Shown here in pieces: positions 25,815 through 32,851 of a stretch of 64,000 nucleotides of DNA. Both the position numbers and the translations under genes were made by a program. Under the pieces are notes generated by a model. It saw nothing but the letters and a program-made list of their open reading frames with translations, had not been told where the DNA came from and made no database searches. Source of the DNA: Pseudoalteromonas luteoviolacea (lineage in GTDB: Bacteria > Pseudomonadota > Gammaproteobacteria > Enterobacterales > Alteromonadaceae); the NCBI RefSeq assembly GCF_021654285.1, contig NZ_JAKFZS010000004.1, forward strand, positions 236,622-300,621, in the 5' to 3' direction. Position 1 is the stretch's first letter. Every line of letters begins with the position of its first letter.

Positions 25815-27185
25815 TTAACAAGCTTTGAGTTTTTCATTAATTTTTGTTGCTTGAAGCTGCTTGTTTATGCGCATTGGCATGCCATTGTGATTAGAGAGTG
25901 TGGATCTGGCATTGATGTTTTGTGGGTCTATTTGCTCATCTAAAAACTCTATTCTTGTCTGCTTTAAATACGTGACTAGAACACTCAGCATTTCCTGCAT
26001 CGCAAAATGCTGCCCTATACAGTTTCTGTGGCCCGCACCGAAGGGGATATAGCTGCCTTTTTTTATGTCGGGCTCATTTTCCCAGCGAGTTGGAGCAAAG
26101 CATTCGGGGCTATCAAAATTGCTCTTTAATCTGTGTACAACAAAAGGAGAGATAAATACTTTATCGCCTTTATTTATTTTAAATCCATCGATCTCCGTAT
26201 TCTCGGTTGCGCGTCTCGCGCCAATCAGCCATACAGGTGGAAATAGCCTCAACACCTCTTTAATAAACGCAAGAGTCGCTGGAAATTTATCAAAGGACAA
26301 CGGCTCACCATTTTTATGATGGATAACTTCTTTATATACTTTATTGGCCTCAGCATCATATTTTGCCAAACAATACCAGCACCACATTAAGCTATTCGAG
26401 GTTGTCTCATGGCCGACGATAAAGTAAGACACCAAATGGTCTTTTATATTTTCATTGGTGAGTGAGTTGCCTGTTTCATCCGTGGCTTCAAGTAAGGATG
26501 ACAATAAGTCTCCATGATCTTGAAACGGCTCATTCCTTCTTTTTAAAAGAATTTCATCAATAATTTGATCTATGATTTTACGTGCTCTTTTTACTCTGAC
26601 ATTAAGCGGGGAGGGGAACCAGGCAGGAAAGTTGACGACATCTTCAAAGTTTTTACTGAGCAAATGATGTAATTCATTCATCGCTTCTGATACTGCACTG
26701 GCTTTTTTCAGTTCAGATTTACACAAACCAAACAGCGTTTTGCACGTAATTTGCAGCGATAACCGTTCCATCTCTACTGCCATATCGACAGTATCGCCAT
26801 GGCTAAGCTTAGAAACTGATTCTGAAGCATATTGCTCAAATACACTTTGGTAGCTTTGCAGGCGACGATGCATAAAGGCGGGTTGGGCGATTTTACGCAG
26901 AGGTTTGTGAGTTTGTTGATCAGCGGTGACAATACCTTGGCCGATGGCTTTGCTGAGAATGTTCGTATCTCGGGTCGATTTAGGAAATTGCTTCACTTTC
27001 CCAATCAGCACTTCTTGGATCATGCTGGGGTTAGAGATCAAAGTGACTTTAAATGGTCCAAGTTTAAATTGCAGTACATCTCCAAATTTATCTGCAAGTG
27101 TCATCAGAAATCCAGCAGGGTCATCCATAAATTTGATGCCCAATGCGCTGATCTCCTTGTTAGTTACTTTTGGTATTTGCTTCAT
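25815..27185 (-). CDS. cytochrome P450
   Basis: This 456-residue soluble haem monooxygenase would insert oxygen into a substrate using electrons from a partner reductase not found here. Motifs are intact: the I-helix oxygen-binding GHETT (258-262), the K-helix E310-x-x-R313, and the haem loop FGAGHRNCIGQ with the Cys389 thiolate. The long I-helix form and the haem loop resemble CYP102-like or CYP4-like fatty acid hydroxylases, so an acyl or polyketide chain is a plausible substrate. It is the last gene of a five-gene operon and starts 6 bases after the stop of the condensation-like gene, implying coupled expression. Confidence 0.95.
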   Translation of the reverse strand: MKQIPKVTNKEISALGIKFMDDPAGFLMTLADKFGDVLQFKLGPFKVTLISNPSMIQEVLIGKVKQFPKSTRDTNILSKAIGQGIVTADQQTHKPLRKIAQPAFMHRRLQSYQSVFEQYASESVSKLSHGDTVDMAVEMERLSLQITCKTLFGLCKSELKKASAVSEAMNELHHLLSKNFEDVVNFPAWFPSPLNVRVKRARKIIDQIIDEILLKRRNEPFQDHGDLLSSLLEATDETGNSLTNENIKDHLVSYFIVGHETTSNSLMWCWYCLAKYDAEANKVYKEVIHHKNGEPLSFDKFPATLAFIKEVLRLFPPVWLIGARRATENTEIDGFKINKGDKVFISPFVVHRLKSNFDSPECFAPTRWENEPDIKKGSYIPFGAGHRNCIGQHFAMQEMLSVLVTYLKQTRIEFLDEQIDPQNINARSTLSNHNGMPMRINKQLQATKINEKLKAC

Positions 27186-27191
27186 TTTTTG

Positions 27192-28442
27192 TCAGTTACT
27201 AGCGATGTTTTTAATGGCGTCAAAGAGAGACCGGATATGTTTAACCACTTGTTCCTCATTTAGGTTATGTGGGTTGTATTCGATTAAAAAGTCTACCTGA
27301 TCTACACCATGGAAGTTAATCACATTCAGCTGTAGCGGTAAGCTGTGATGCTGATGCGACTCATAGCTGAATGATCTCGGCATACCCGGTGTATCGCTGA
27401 GCTTTTCCAGTTCCATATAGCCAAATCTGAACTCACTGAGTGGTATATGTGGCGGCAATTTAAGCTCTTCGTACAACAGTTCTGGAGGGAGCTTTTTATG
27501 TCTGTAGGTATGTTTTAATTGTGTGGAGACTTGCTGGGCTTGTGCTGCCAAATCGAGTTCATCAGATAATGAAAATTCATGAACCAACATATTCGCCATA
27601 AATGCAAATAAATTACTTTCACTTTTTTTACGACCATGGACAGGTAAACCAATACGTAATTTATCCGAGTTAGATAGGGGGAAATCTTGGTTTAATTGAC
27701 GTATCCAAAGGGTCAGCATCAATGTGGATAAACTCAGTGCATGTTGATTTGCAAACTCAACGATTGGTGTGAGTTGCGACCGAGGTAAAGAAAGGTGTAT
27801 CGCTTTACTTTTTAACGGGTTTGTTGGTGAGAAGAGCCTAAATTCAATCGGCGCGGCTAAGTGGTTTAGCCAAAATGCTTTGTCCTTTTGATATTGATTT
27901 GATGTCAGGTACTCTGCTTGCTGGCTAGCGAGCTGTACTGGTTCAAATTGAGTATTTGTCGGGGTATGTCCTTTATCGTAATAGTCTACAACTTGCTTTA
28001 AGTAAGCAAATGCACTGTATCCATCACAGATTAAATGATTAGCTAAGAAGGCTAGCCACACTTGATTATTCGGCAGTATGAAAATTTCATTTCTGTGTAG
28101 CGGGTACTCAAATGCAGAAATAGGAGTGGTAAATAGTGTTTCTATTTTGTCACGTGCTACTTGCTCTGCACGTTCAAAAGGCAGTGCGGATAAATCGATA
28201 ATTGGATAAGAGTGCTCGCAGTTTGCATGTTGATGTTGTTCAACGCCATTGGGTGTTTGCTGAAAATAAAAATCAAAACTCGCGTGACAGGCCATCACGG
28301 CTCTTTGTGCCTCGACGAGTTTATCGGCATCAACATGGTCAAATTTGATGACGCCGCCAGCGTTGGCAATGGGCAAATGAGGGGCTGCGCTGCAAAAGGC
28401 CAGCATCATATTTTGTAATAATGTAATTGGGAGTGTAGTCAT
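27192..28442 (-). CDS. stand-alone condensation-like acyltransferase
   Basis: This 416-residue protein has the two-lobed chloramphenicol acetyltransferase/condensation fold. The active-site motif reads NHLICDG (135-141): the catalytic second His136 and Asp140 of HHxxxDG are present while the first His is Asn. RIGLPVHGRKKSE resembles the GxPxxxR latch segment, and SYESHQHHSLPLQLNVI fits the late solvent-channel region. Free-standing members of this family (PapA5-like) make esters or amides from acyl carrier thioesters. In this operon it may acylate a hydroxyl of the product or release a chain. It lies 11 bases after the SDR gene. Confidence 0.8.
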   Translation of the reverse strand: MTTLPITLLQNMMLAFCSAAPHLPIANAGGVIKFDHVDADKLVEAQRAVMACHASFDFYFQQTPNGVEQHQHANCEHSYPIIDLSALPFERAEQVARDKIETLFTTPISAFEYPLHRNEIFILPNNQVWLAFLANHLICDGYSAFAYLKQVVDYYDKGHTPTNTQFEPVQLASQQAEYLTSNQYQKDKAFWLNHLAAPIEFRLFSPTNPLKSKAIHLSLPRSQLTPIVEFANQHALSLSTLMLTLWIRQLNQDFPLSNSDKLRIGLPVHGRKKSESNLFAFMANMLVHEFSLSDELDLAAQAQQVSTQLKHTYRHKKLPPELLYEELKLPPHIPLSEFRFGYMELEKLSDTPGMPRSFSYESHQHHSLPLQLNVINFHGVDQVDFLIEYNPHNLNEEQVVKHIRSLFDAIKNIASN

Positions 28443-28453
28443 AGTGCTGTTAT

Positions 28454-29176
28454 CTAGTTTAATGAAAGGCCGCCATCAACCTTAATGACACTGCCAGTTG
28501 TCCACGGCTGAGATAATAAGGTGGTAATGATTTGCGCTACTTCGTGTGCTTTACCGAGTCCAAAAGGGTGTAGCTCAGCGAGTGCTTTTAATCGTGTTTG
28601 CTGTCCTAAGTTATCGTCTCTATGTTGGTTTAACATGGGCGTATCGACACAGCCAAGTGCTACGGCATTGACGCTGATTTGCTTGGCTGCGCCAGCAAGA
28701 GCAGATGCCTTCATTACTTGTTCGAGTCCTGCTTTTGACGCGCTATATATCGCACTGGTAGCAATGGGCTTTTCAGCCAGTGTTGAGCTGAGCAATATGA
28801 TGGCACTTTGTTTTGGCATATGTGCAATAGCTTGCTCACAAAGTAAAAAAGCGGAAACAAGATTGACATTCAGTTGCTCAGTGATGGAGTTCATTTTAGT
28901 TTGGCCAAACTGCTCATGGTAACAAACGCCCGCTGCGTATATTAAGGCATCAATTGGGCCGATATTATCAATCAAAGACTGAAACAAGTCGCCAGCTTGA
29001 GCTATATCCGATAAGTCGCATTGCCACGGGATAAAGTGCTCAAATTCATTAAGCAGGTGGCTTTTATCTATGGTCCTGCTTAAACCGATCACCCGCGCAC
29101 CCTTGGTGAGTAGATCTTTGCAAATTTGGTAGCCTATGCCTGAACTGGCACCTGTGACTAAAACTGTTTTGCTCAT
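28454..29176 (-). CDS. short-chain dehydrogenase/reductase
   Basis: This 240-residue classical SDR has the cofactor loop TGASSGIG (8-15), followed by LSR which favours NADP(H), the NAG-like AAG (81-83), a catalytic Ser at 130-131, and Tyr144/Lys148 in YSASK. The end GSVIKVDGGLSLN is the usual FabG-like tail. It would oxidise or reduce a hydroxyl/keto group. Its ATG overlaps the stop codon of the cupin gene (ATGA), so the two are translationally coupled. The tight setting in the operon suggests a tailoring step. Confidence 0.93.
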   Translation of the reverse strand: MSKTVLVTGASSGIGYQICKDLLTKGARVIGLSRTIDKSHLLNEFEHFIPWQCDLSDIAQAGDLFQSLIDNIGPIDALIYAAGVCYHEQFGQTKMNSITEQLNVNLVSAFLLCEQAIAHMPKQSAIILLSSTLAEKPIATSAIYSASKAGLEQVMKASALAGAAKQISVNAVALGCVDTPMLNQHRDDNLGQQTRLKALAELHPFGLGKAHEVAQIITTLLSQPWTTGSVIKVDGGLSLN

Positions 29177-29829
29177 GTTGCTGAGATACCTTGATAGTAA
29201 TTGATATTGGCAGGTGTCACTGATCCTAAAGGATTAGTATGGTTGACAATAATTTCGTCCTCTGGAATAAACTTAGGACGATCTATACACAAGATGGTAG
29301 CGGGTGATGCACTTAAGTTGTTGTAACCATGCACCACGCCTTTTGGCCAATCGAAGCTACTGCCGGGCTCTATATTTTCTCCGTTAAACATTAAGCCTTC
29401 ATCTAAAACGAGCTCGTGTTCTTCCATCTGCAGGTGCATGTGTGCGGGGATTGACTCACCAGCTTTGATGTTAAGCAAGTAAATACCAAACTTTTCGTTC
29501 TCAAATAAAATATCGACAGTACCAAATGGCTGCGTCTCGTATTCAATAATACTTCTTTGACAGATAATGTTGTGGTTATATTCAAGTAAGAGAGGTTTCA
29601 CAGTAATATCAATACTATCAAGCCACTTGAAACGGCAAAAAAGTAAATTAGGAATAATTCTTAAAAATTCTGTTGCGCTGATTTCACATATTCTGTCATA
29701 CAAAAATTGCACTTGTGCCTGTATTTTCTGTAACTGGGTAGAATTTAATTTACTTGTTAAGCTGAGCTTGAGTTCAATTTTCAGGTCTGAGGCTAGATTG
29801 ATCTCGAGATATTGCTCATACAGTGGCAT
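29173..29829 (-). CDS. cupin-domain protein
   Basis: This 218-residue protein has an N-terminal alpha/beta part of about 110 residues that I do not recognise and a C-terminal cupin fold. The cupin metal site is visible as IPAHMHLQMEEHELVLDEG (His-x-His, Glu) and PKGVVHGYNNL (the second-motif His). It could be a metal-dependent oxygenase, isomerase or sensor. I chose the inner ATG at 29829 because of a GAGGAGG site 7 bases upstream. It overlaps the end of the RdgB-like gene by 14 bases and the start of the SDR gene by 4, so it is embedded in the operon. Confidence 0.75.
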   Translation of the reverse strand: MPLYEQYLEINLASDLKIELKLSLTSKLNSTQLQKIQAQVQFLYDRICEISATEFLRIIPNLLFCRFKWLDSIDITVKPLLLEYNHNIICQRSIIEYETQPFGTVDILFENEKFGIYLLNIKAGESIPAHMHLQMEEHELVLDEGLMFNGENIEPGSSFDWPKGVVHGYNNLSASPATILCIDRPKFIPEDEIIVNHTNPLGSVTPANINYYQGISAT

Positions 29830-30469
29830 GGCGTACCTCCTCACTGTGCGGTTGGTGCAGTGTGATTGCCGGTTTGCAAAATATATGTTCTTTTAGCAGT
29901 TTAAATGCACTGGCTCTGGGGTGAAGCGCATTTCGTTTCTCAGTGGGGAGTGATGCAAGTGTTGAGTTGTGCCCATGAGGAATAAATATTGGTTCAAAGC
30001 CAATGCGGTTTCGCCCTGATGCGCGCCAGCTAATAGTACCCTGTAATTCGCCAACAAAAGAGCAAACATGACCACTAGGATAAGCAAGGCTTAATGCACA
30101 CACCATTTTGGCTTGTCTTTTTTGTGTTAAGGCCATGCGGGTCAACACATGGTCAATGGCGCCATCAAATCCGCCGGCCTGTTTGGCCCATCTTGCAGTG
30201 TACAGCCCAGGTAAACCATTTAGTGCATCTATGCACAATCCGCTATCATCCGCAATTGCCACTTTGCCACTGTGCTTGGCAATATTGAGCGCTTTTAATT
30301 GCGCATTTTGACAAAAGCTAGCGCCAGTCTCTTCTATTTCATCTAATCCCAATGCGTGAGCGCAACGAACTTTGTGGCAATAGGGTTTTATTAACGCGCT
30401 GATCTCACGCGTTTTACCAAGGTTGTGGCTCGCTATGACGATTTCATCAAATGCAGCATGCTCAATCAT
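29816..30469 (-). CDS. HAM1/RdgB-like nucleoside triphosphate pyrophosphatase, altered
   Basis: This 217-residue protein belongs to the RdgB/HAM1 (ITPase) family, which cleaves non-canonical purine triphosphates to the monophosphate and pyrophosphate. The phosphate and metal parts are intact: SHNLGKTRE (14-22), EETGASFCQNA (46-56) and ADDSGL (73-78). The base-recognition parts differ from the housekeeping enzyme: the usual GGFGYDPIF is NRIGFEPIF (154-162), and the usual ISHRG is LHPRA (182-186). It leads a tight five-gene operon for biosynthetic enzymes, not a housekeeping locus. I infer a specialised paralogue acting on another nucleotide or related phosphate ester. Confidence 0.8.
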   Translation of the reverse strand: MIEHAAFDEIVIASHNLGKTREISALIKPYCHKVRCAHALGLDEIEETGASFCQNAQLKALNIAKHSGKVAIADDSGLCIDALNGLPGLYTARWAKQAGGFDGAIDHVLTRMALTQKRQAKMVCALSLAYPSGHVCSFVGELQGTISWRASGRNRIGFEPIFIPHGHNSTLASLPTEKRNALHPRASAFKLLKEHIFCKPAITLHQPHSEEVRHATV

Positions 30470-30664
30470 ACAATTCTTCAGGTGGCTTGGATGTATCCCA
30501 TGAAGCCAGCTTAATTCGCAAATGTGGATGAAATGTGTAATTTTTTTGTTAATTCAGAATGGACATGTCTGACAAGACAATTATTTGTTTCCGTTATTTA
30601 TAAATTAGCTTCTAAATTATAAATAGCTCTATCAAAGTATCTATTGGTTTTGTTTTAATTTGAA

Positions 30665-30679
30665 GTAAAGTTTTGTAAA
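30665..30679 (+). promoter_or_regulatory. CpxR-like box before small peptide gene 1
   Basis: A perfect GTAAA-N5-GTAAA direct repeat, the known CpxR consensus, lies 70 bases upstream of the peptide start. The same 15 bases occur before the sister gene. Downstream, both promoters also share ATTTACAC and TTGTTTATATAT. Confidence 0.65.
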
Positions 30680-30748
30680 TTTATTATTTACACTGGTTTT
30701 TTGTTTATATATATTTTCACTTCAAAATTAAACAAGGAGTTTTTATAA

Positions 30749-30973
30749 ATGAAAATTAAATCAATGTTGTTTGGCTGTATTACTGCAGTCACTTTAGCGT
30801 TAAGTAACCAAGTTTCTGCATCAATAGGCAGTAATACTATGGTTATTACCTGCGTAGATCGTTCTGAATTCATAGAGTTATGGTCTGTTACTGCCTATAA
30901 CCCTAGAGAGCAAAACTATTTTCTATCACGTTGCTTTAATGAGGGTGGTTTTCCAGATATAAAGCTTATTTAG
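30749..30973 (+). CDS. small secreted peptide, family copy 1
   Basis: This 74-residue peptide has a signal peptide (MKIKSMLFGCITAVTLALSNQ..., cleavage near VSA). The mature part of about 48 residues has two cysteines (VITCVDR and LSRCFNEGG). It aligns with the copy at 31230 and the broken copy at 21564: xVTCxDxxxxxLW, then xRCxxxGG. Two Cys in these positions could form one disulfide. An AAGGAG site precedes the ATG. The promoter has a CpxR-like box, which suggests envelope-stress control. Function unknown; I do not recognise a named family. Confidence 0.7.
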   Translation: MKIKSMLFGCITAVTLALSNQVSASIGSNTMVITCVDRSEFIELWSVTAYNPREQNYFLSRCFNEGGFPDIKLI

Positions 30974-31127
30974 TTTAAGTTCTCAAGTACGTCTGCCTAG
31001 TAGGCGTACTTTTTGATATTGCTGGAATATAGCTTTTTTACTTTCTTACCTCTTTTGTTTTTGTCATATTAATATAATATTTATTCTTGATGATCCATGG
31101 ATTTTATAAACCTTCAACCGCACTAAG

Positions 31128-31142
31128 GTAAAGTTTTGTAAA
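31128..31142 (+). promoter_or_regulatory. CpxR-like box before small peptide gene 2
   Basis: The same GTAAA-GTTTT-GTAAA sequence as at 30665, about 88 bases upstream of the second peptide gene. Conservation of this element and of the downstream ATTTACAC and TTTATATAT blocks between the paralogues supports a shared regulator. Confidence 0.65.
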
Positions 31143-31229
31143 GTTAACTTTCTGTATTTACACCTTTTTAAATTGTTTATATATTTTCTCCGAGTTTTAA
31201 ATAGTGATTAAACAAGGGAGTTAATAAAA

Positions 31230-31451
31230 ATGAAATTAAAATCAATGTTATTTGGTGGTGTAGCAGCTGTGGCGATGACACTCGGTGTACAATCAACGGC
31301 TCATGCATACATGACTATTTTGGTAACTTGTATAGATAAAAATAACTATAATTATTTATGGTCATCCAAGTCTATCTTCAGGGCTCAGTTTCAAGCTGAC
31401 TTAGATCGTTGTCGTCGTGATGGCGGTTTAGCAGAGGTGGACTATCTATAG
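31230..31451 (+). CDS. small secreted peptide, family copy 2
   Basis: This 73-residue peptide is a tandem paralogue of the one at 30749. It has a signal peptide (MKLKSMLFGGVAAVAMTLGVQ..., cleavage near AHA) and a mature part of about 48 residues with ILVTCIDKNNYNYLW and DLDRCRRDGG. The two cysteines and the Gly-Gly are conserved across the family. AAGGGAG precedes the ATG. A clear terminator follows. The tandem pair sits between the tailoring operon and the GNAT gene and is divergent from the former. Confidence 0.75.
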   Translation: MKLKSMLFGGVAAVAMTLGVQSTAHAYMTILVTCIDKNNYNYLWSSKSIFRAQFQADLDRCRRDGGLAEVDYL

Positions 31452-31462
31452 GTCTTGAATGG

Positions 31463-31493
31463 AATATGCACTTTTTATAAGTGCATATTTTTA
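31463..31493 (+). terminator. Rho-independent terminator after the peptide pair
   Basis: An 11-bp perfect stem (AATATGCACTT / AAGTGCATATT) with a 5-base AT loop and trailing T run starts 12 bases after the stop codon. Confidence 0.85.
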
Positions 31494-31541
31494 ATTTAGA
31501 TAAGATATTTTTTATATTTTAATCCCGACCAATCTGCAGCA

Positions 31542-32015
31542 TTAGTCAATTAATGAACCCTGCATAATATAGTTTGGCCCAGCTGGACTACCTAAATACT
31601 TCTCACCAGTGTCTGTAAATCCAGCTTTTTTATAACATTCATAAGCTAACGAATTACGGCAGTTGACGGTTAAGTAAATTTGATTAAATTGCGGGTAAAA
31701 TGCTTTTAAAAAAGGGATTAGTGCGGCAACAGCCTGCTTGCCAAAGCCTTTACCTTGTTGACCTTTATCGATGACAAATGCGCGGATCCCAACACCATCT
31801 TCAGGACAAAAGTCGTATTTTTGCGCATAGGCGAGATCAAGCTTAAAATAACCAATCACCTCTTTTTGGTGTTTTATGACATGCAAATGCGTAGTGTCGC
31901 ATATTTCTTCTAAAAACTCTGACGCAGTGCCTGCAAATTCAATTTGATCCTGCTCGATTTGGACGCGTTTTACCTGCTCAAGGTACCTATCACAGAGCTT
32001 TGTTATCGTTATCAT
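31542..32015 (-). CDS. GNAT family N-acetyltransferase
   Basis: This 157-residue protein has the GNAT fold. The acetyl-CoA loop is visible as VIDKGQQGKGFGKQAVAALIPF, close to the consensus Q/RxxGxG/A, followed by LTVNCRNSLAYECYKKAGFTDTG, the usual last helix and strand. It would acetylate a small molecule or a protein amine. The EDGVGIRAFV segment is typical of spermidine or aminoglycoside-type acetyltransferases but the substrate is open. It is a single gene. Confidence 0.9.
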   Translation of the reverse strand: MITITKLCDRYLEQVKRVQIEQDQIEFAGTASEFLEEICDTTHLHVIKHQKEVIGYFKLDLAYAQKYDFCPEDGVGIRAFVIDKGQQGKGFGKQAVAALIPFLKAFYPQFNQIYLTVNCRNSLAYECYKKAGFTDTGEKYLGSPAGPNYIMQGSLID

Positions 32016-32094
32016 AGGATGCTCTTAATTGTTATAAAGTAACAAAATCATAAATGATAACGGCGAAAATTACCATAACGGGAACAGCTTGGCT

Positions 32095-32757
32095 TTACAG
32101 TGACATCAATTCAGCTCTGGCTTGCTTATCTAGTTTCTCAAGTGCGTATCGAAATGCCACACGTGGCATCTCTTTATGATGTGTTTTGAGATAGTCAATG
32201 ACTTCATTGGGTGAGGTTTTAGAGAGTACTTTGAGTAACCAGCCATAGCCTTTTTGCACTAAATCATGCTCATCATTGAACAAGAGATTCGCAGCGTTTA
32301 AAGGCGCGCTTTGGGGGTATTTCCCTTTATTTAACGGGTAGATTAAGATCACGGCAACGGCTCTTCTAACAGCAAAGTTGTCATGTTTAGCCCATGCATG
32401 GGTTTTATCTATTAACTGTGGGTACTGCACGATTAACTCACCAAAAGCATGTGTGCAAAAATCGTCACAGTCATACCAGTCGGTTACGTATTCGAGTAGC
32501 CAGCGTTCAAACACCTCAAATGTGCTTGGGGTATATTGTTTTTTAACTCTAAATGCCCAGTCAAAGGCGATTAAACTGAGCATCCACTCTCTTGACTCAA
32601 GTAGCTGTTCACAGAGTTCAAACACTGAATCGATATGATGATCAGGTAATGCGCGGTACAGAGTTGCTGATATTTGTCGAGCTTGTGCCGTTTTGACTTT
32701 TTGTTCTGGGTAGCCAAGCTCTGCAAGCGCTTGATGTGCGGTGTCTTTAATATGCAT
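32095..32757 (-). CDS. DNA alkylation repair protein (AlkD-like)
   Basis: This 220-residue, all-helical HEAT-like protein matches the AlkD/AlkC-type alkylpurine glycosylase family. Conserved parts include TDWYDCDDFCTHAFGELI, WAKHDNFAVRRAVAVIL (family motif with the DNA-contacting Arg), VQKGYGWLLKVLSKTSPNEV and the last MPRVAFRYALEKL. Such proteins flip or trap alkylated bases such as N3-methyladenine. It lies just after the PKS operon terminator on the same strand and has its own promoter, so it is probably not part of the biosynthetic system. Confidence 0.88.
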   Translation of the reverse strand: MHIKDTAHQALAELGYPEQKVKTAQARQISATLYRALPDHHIDSVFELCEQLLESREWMLSLIAFDWAFRVKKQYTPSTFEVFERWLLEYVTDWYDCDDFCTHAFGELIVQYPQLIDKTHAWAKHDNFAVRRAVAVILIYPLNKGKYPQSAPLNAANLLFNDEHDLVQKGYGWLLKVLSKTSPNEVIDYLKTHHKEMPRVAFRYALEKLDKQARAELMSL

Positions 32758-32802
32758 CGCGTATTTCAGTACGTTTTTTTAAAACACGGTAGCTGAATTA
32801 TA

Positions 32803-32844
32803 GGAAAAGCTCAAAGCCGCACAAATATGCTGGCGACTTTGAGC
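32803..32844 (-). terminator. terminator of the PKS operon
   Basis: On the minus strand, arms GCTCAAAG and CTTTGAGC are followed by TTTTCC, just 8 bases beyond the PKS stop codon. It marks the end of the long biosynthetic transcript. Confidence 0.75.
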
Positions 32845-32851
32845 CTTTATA

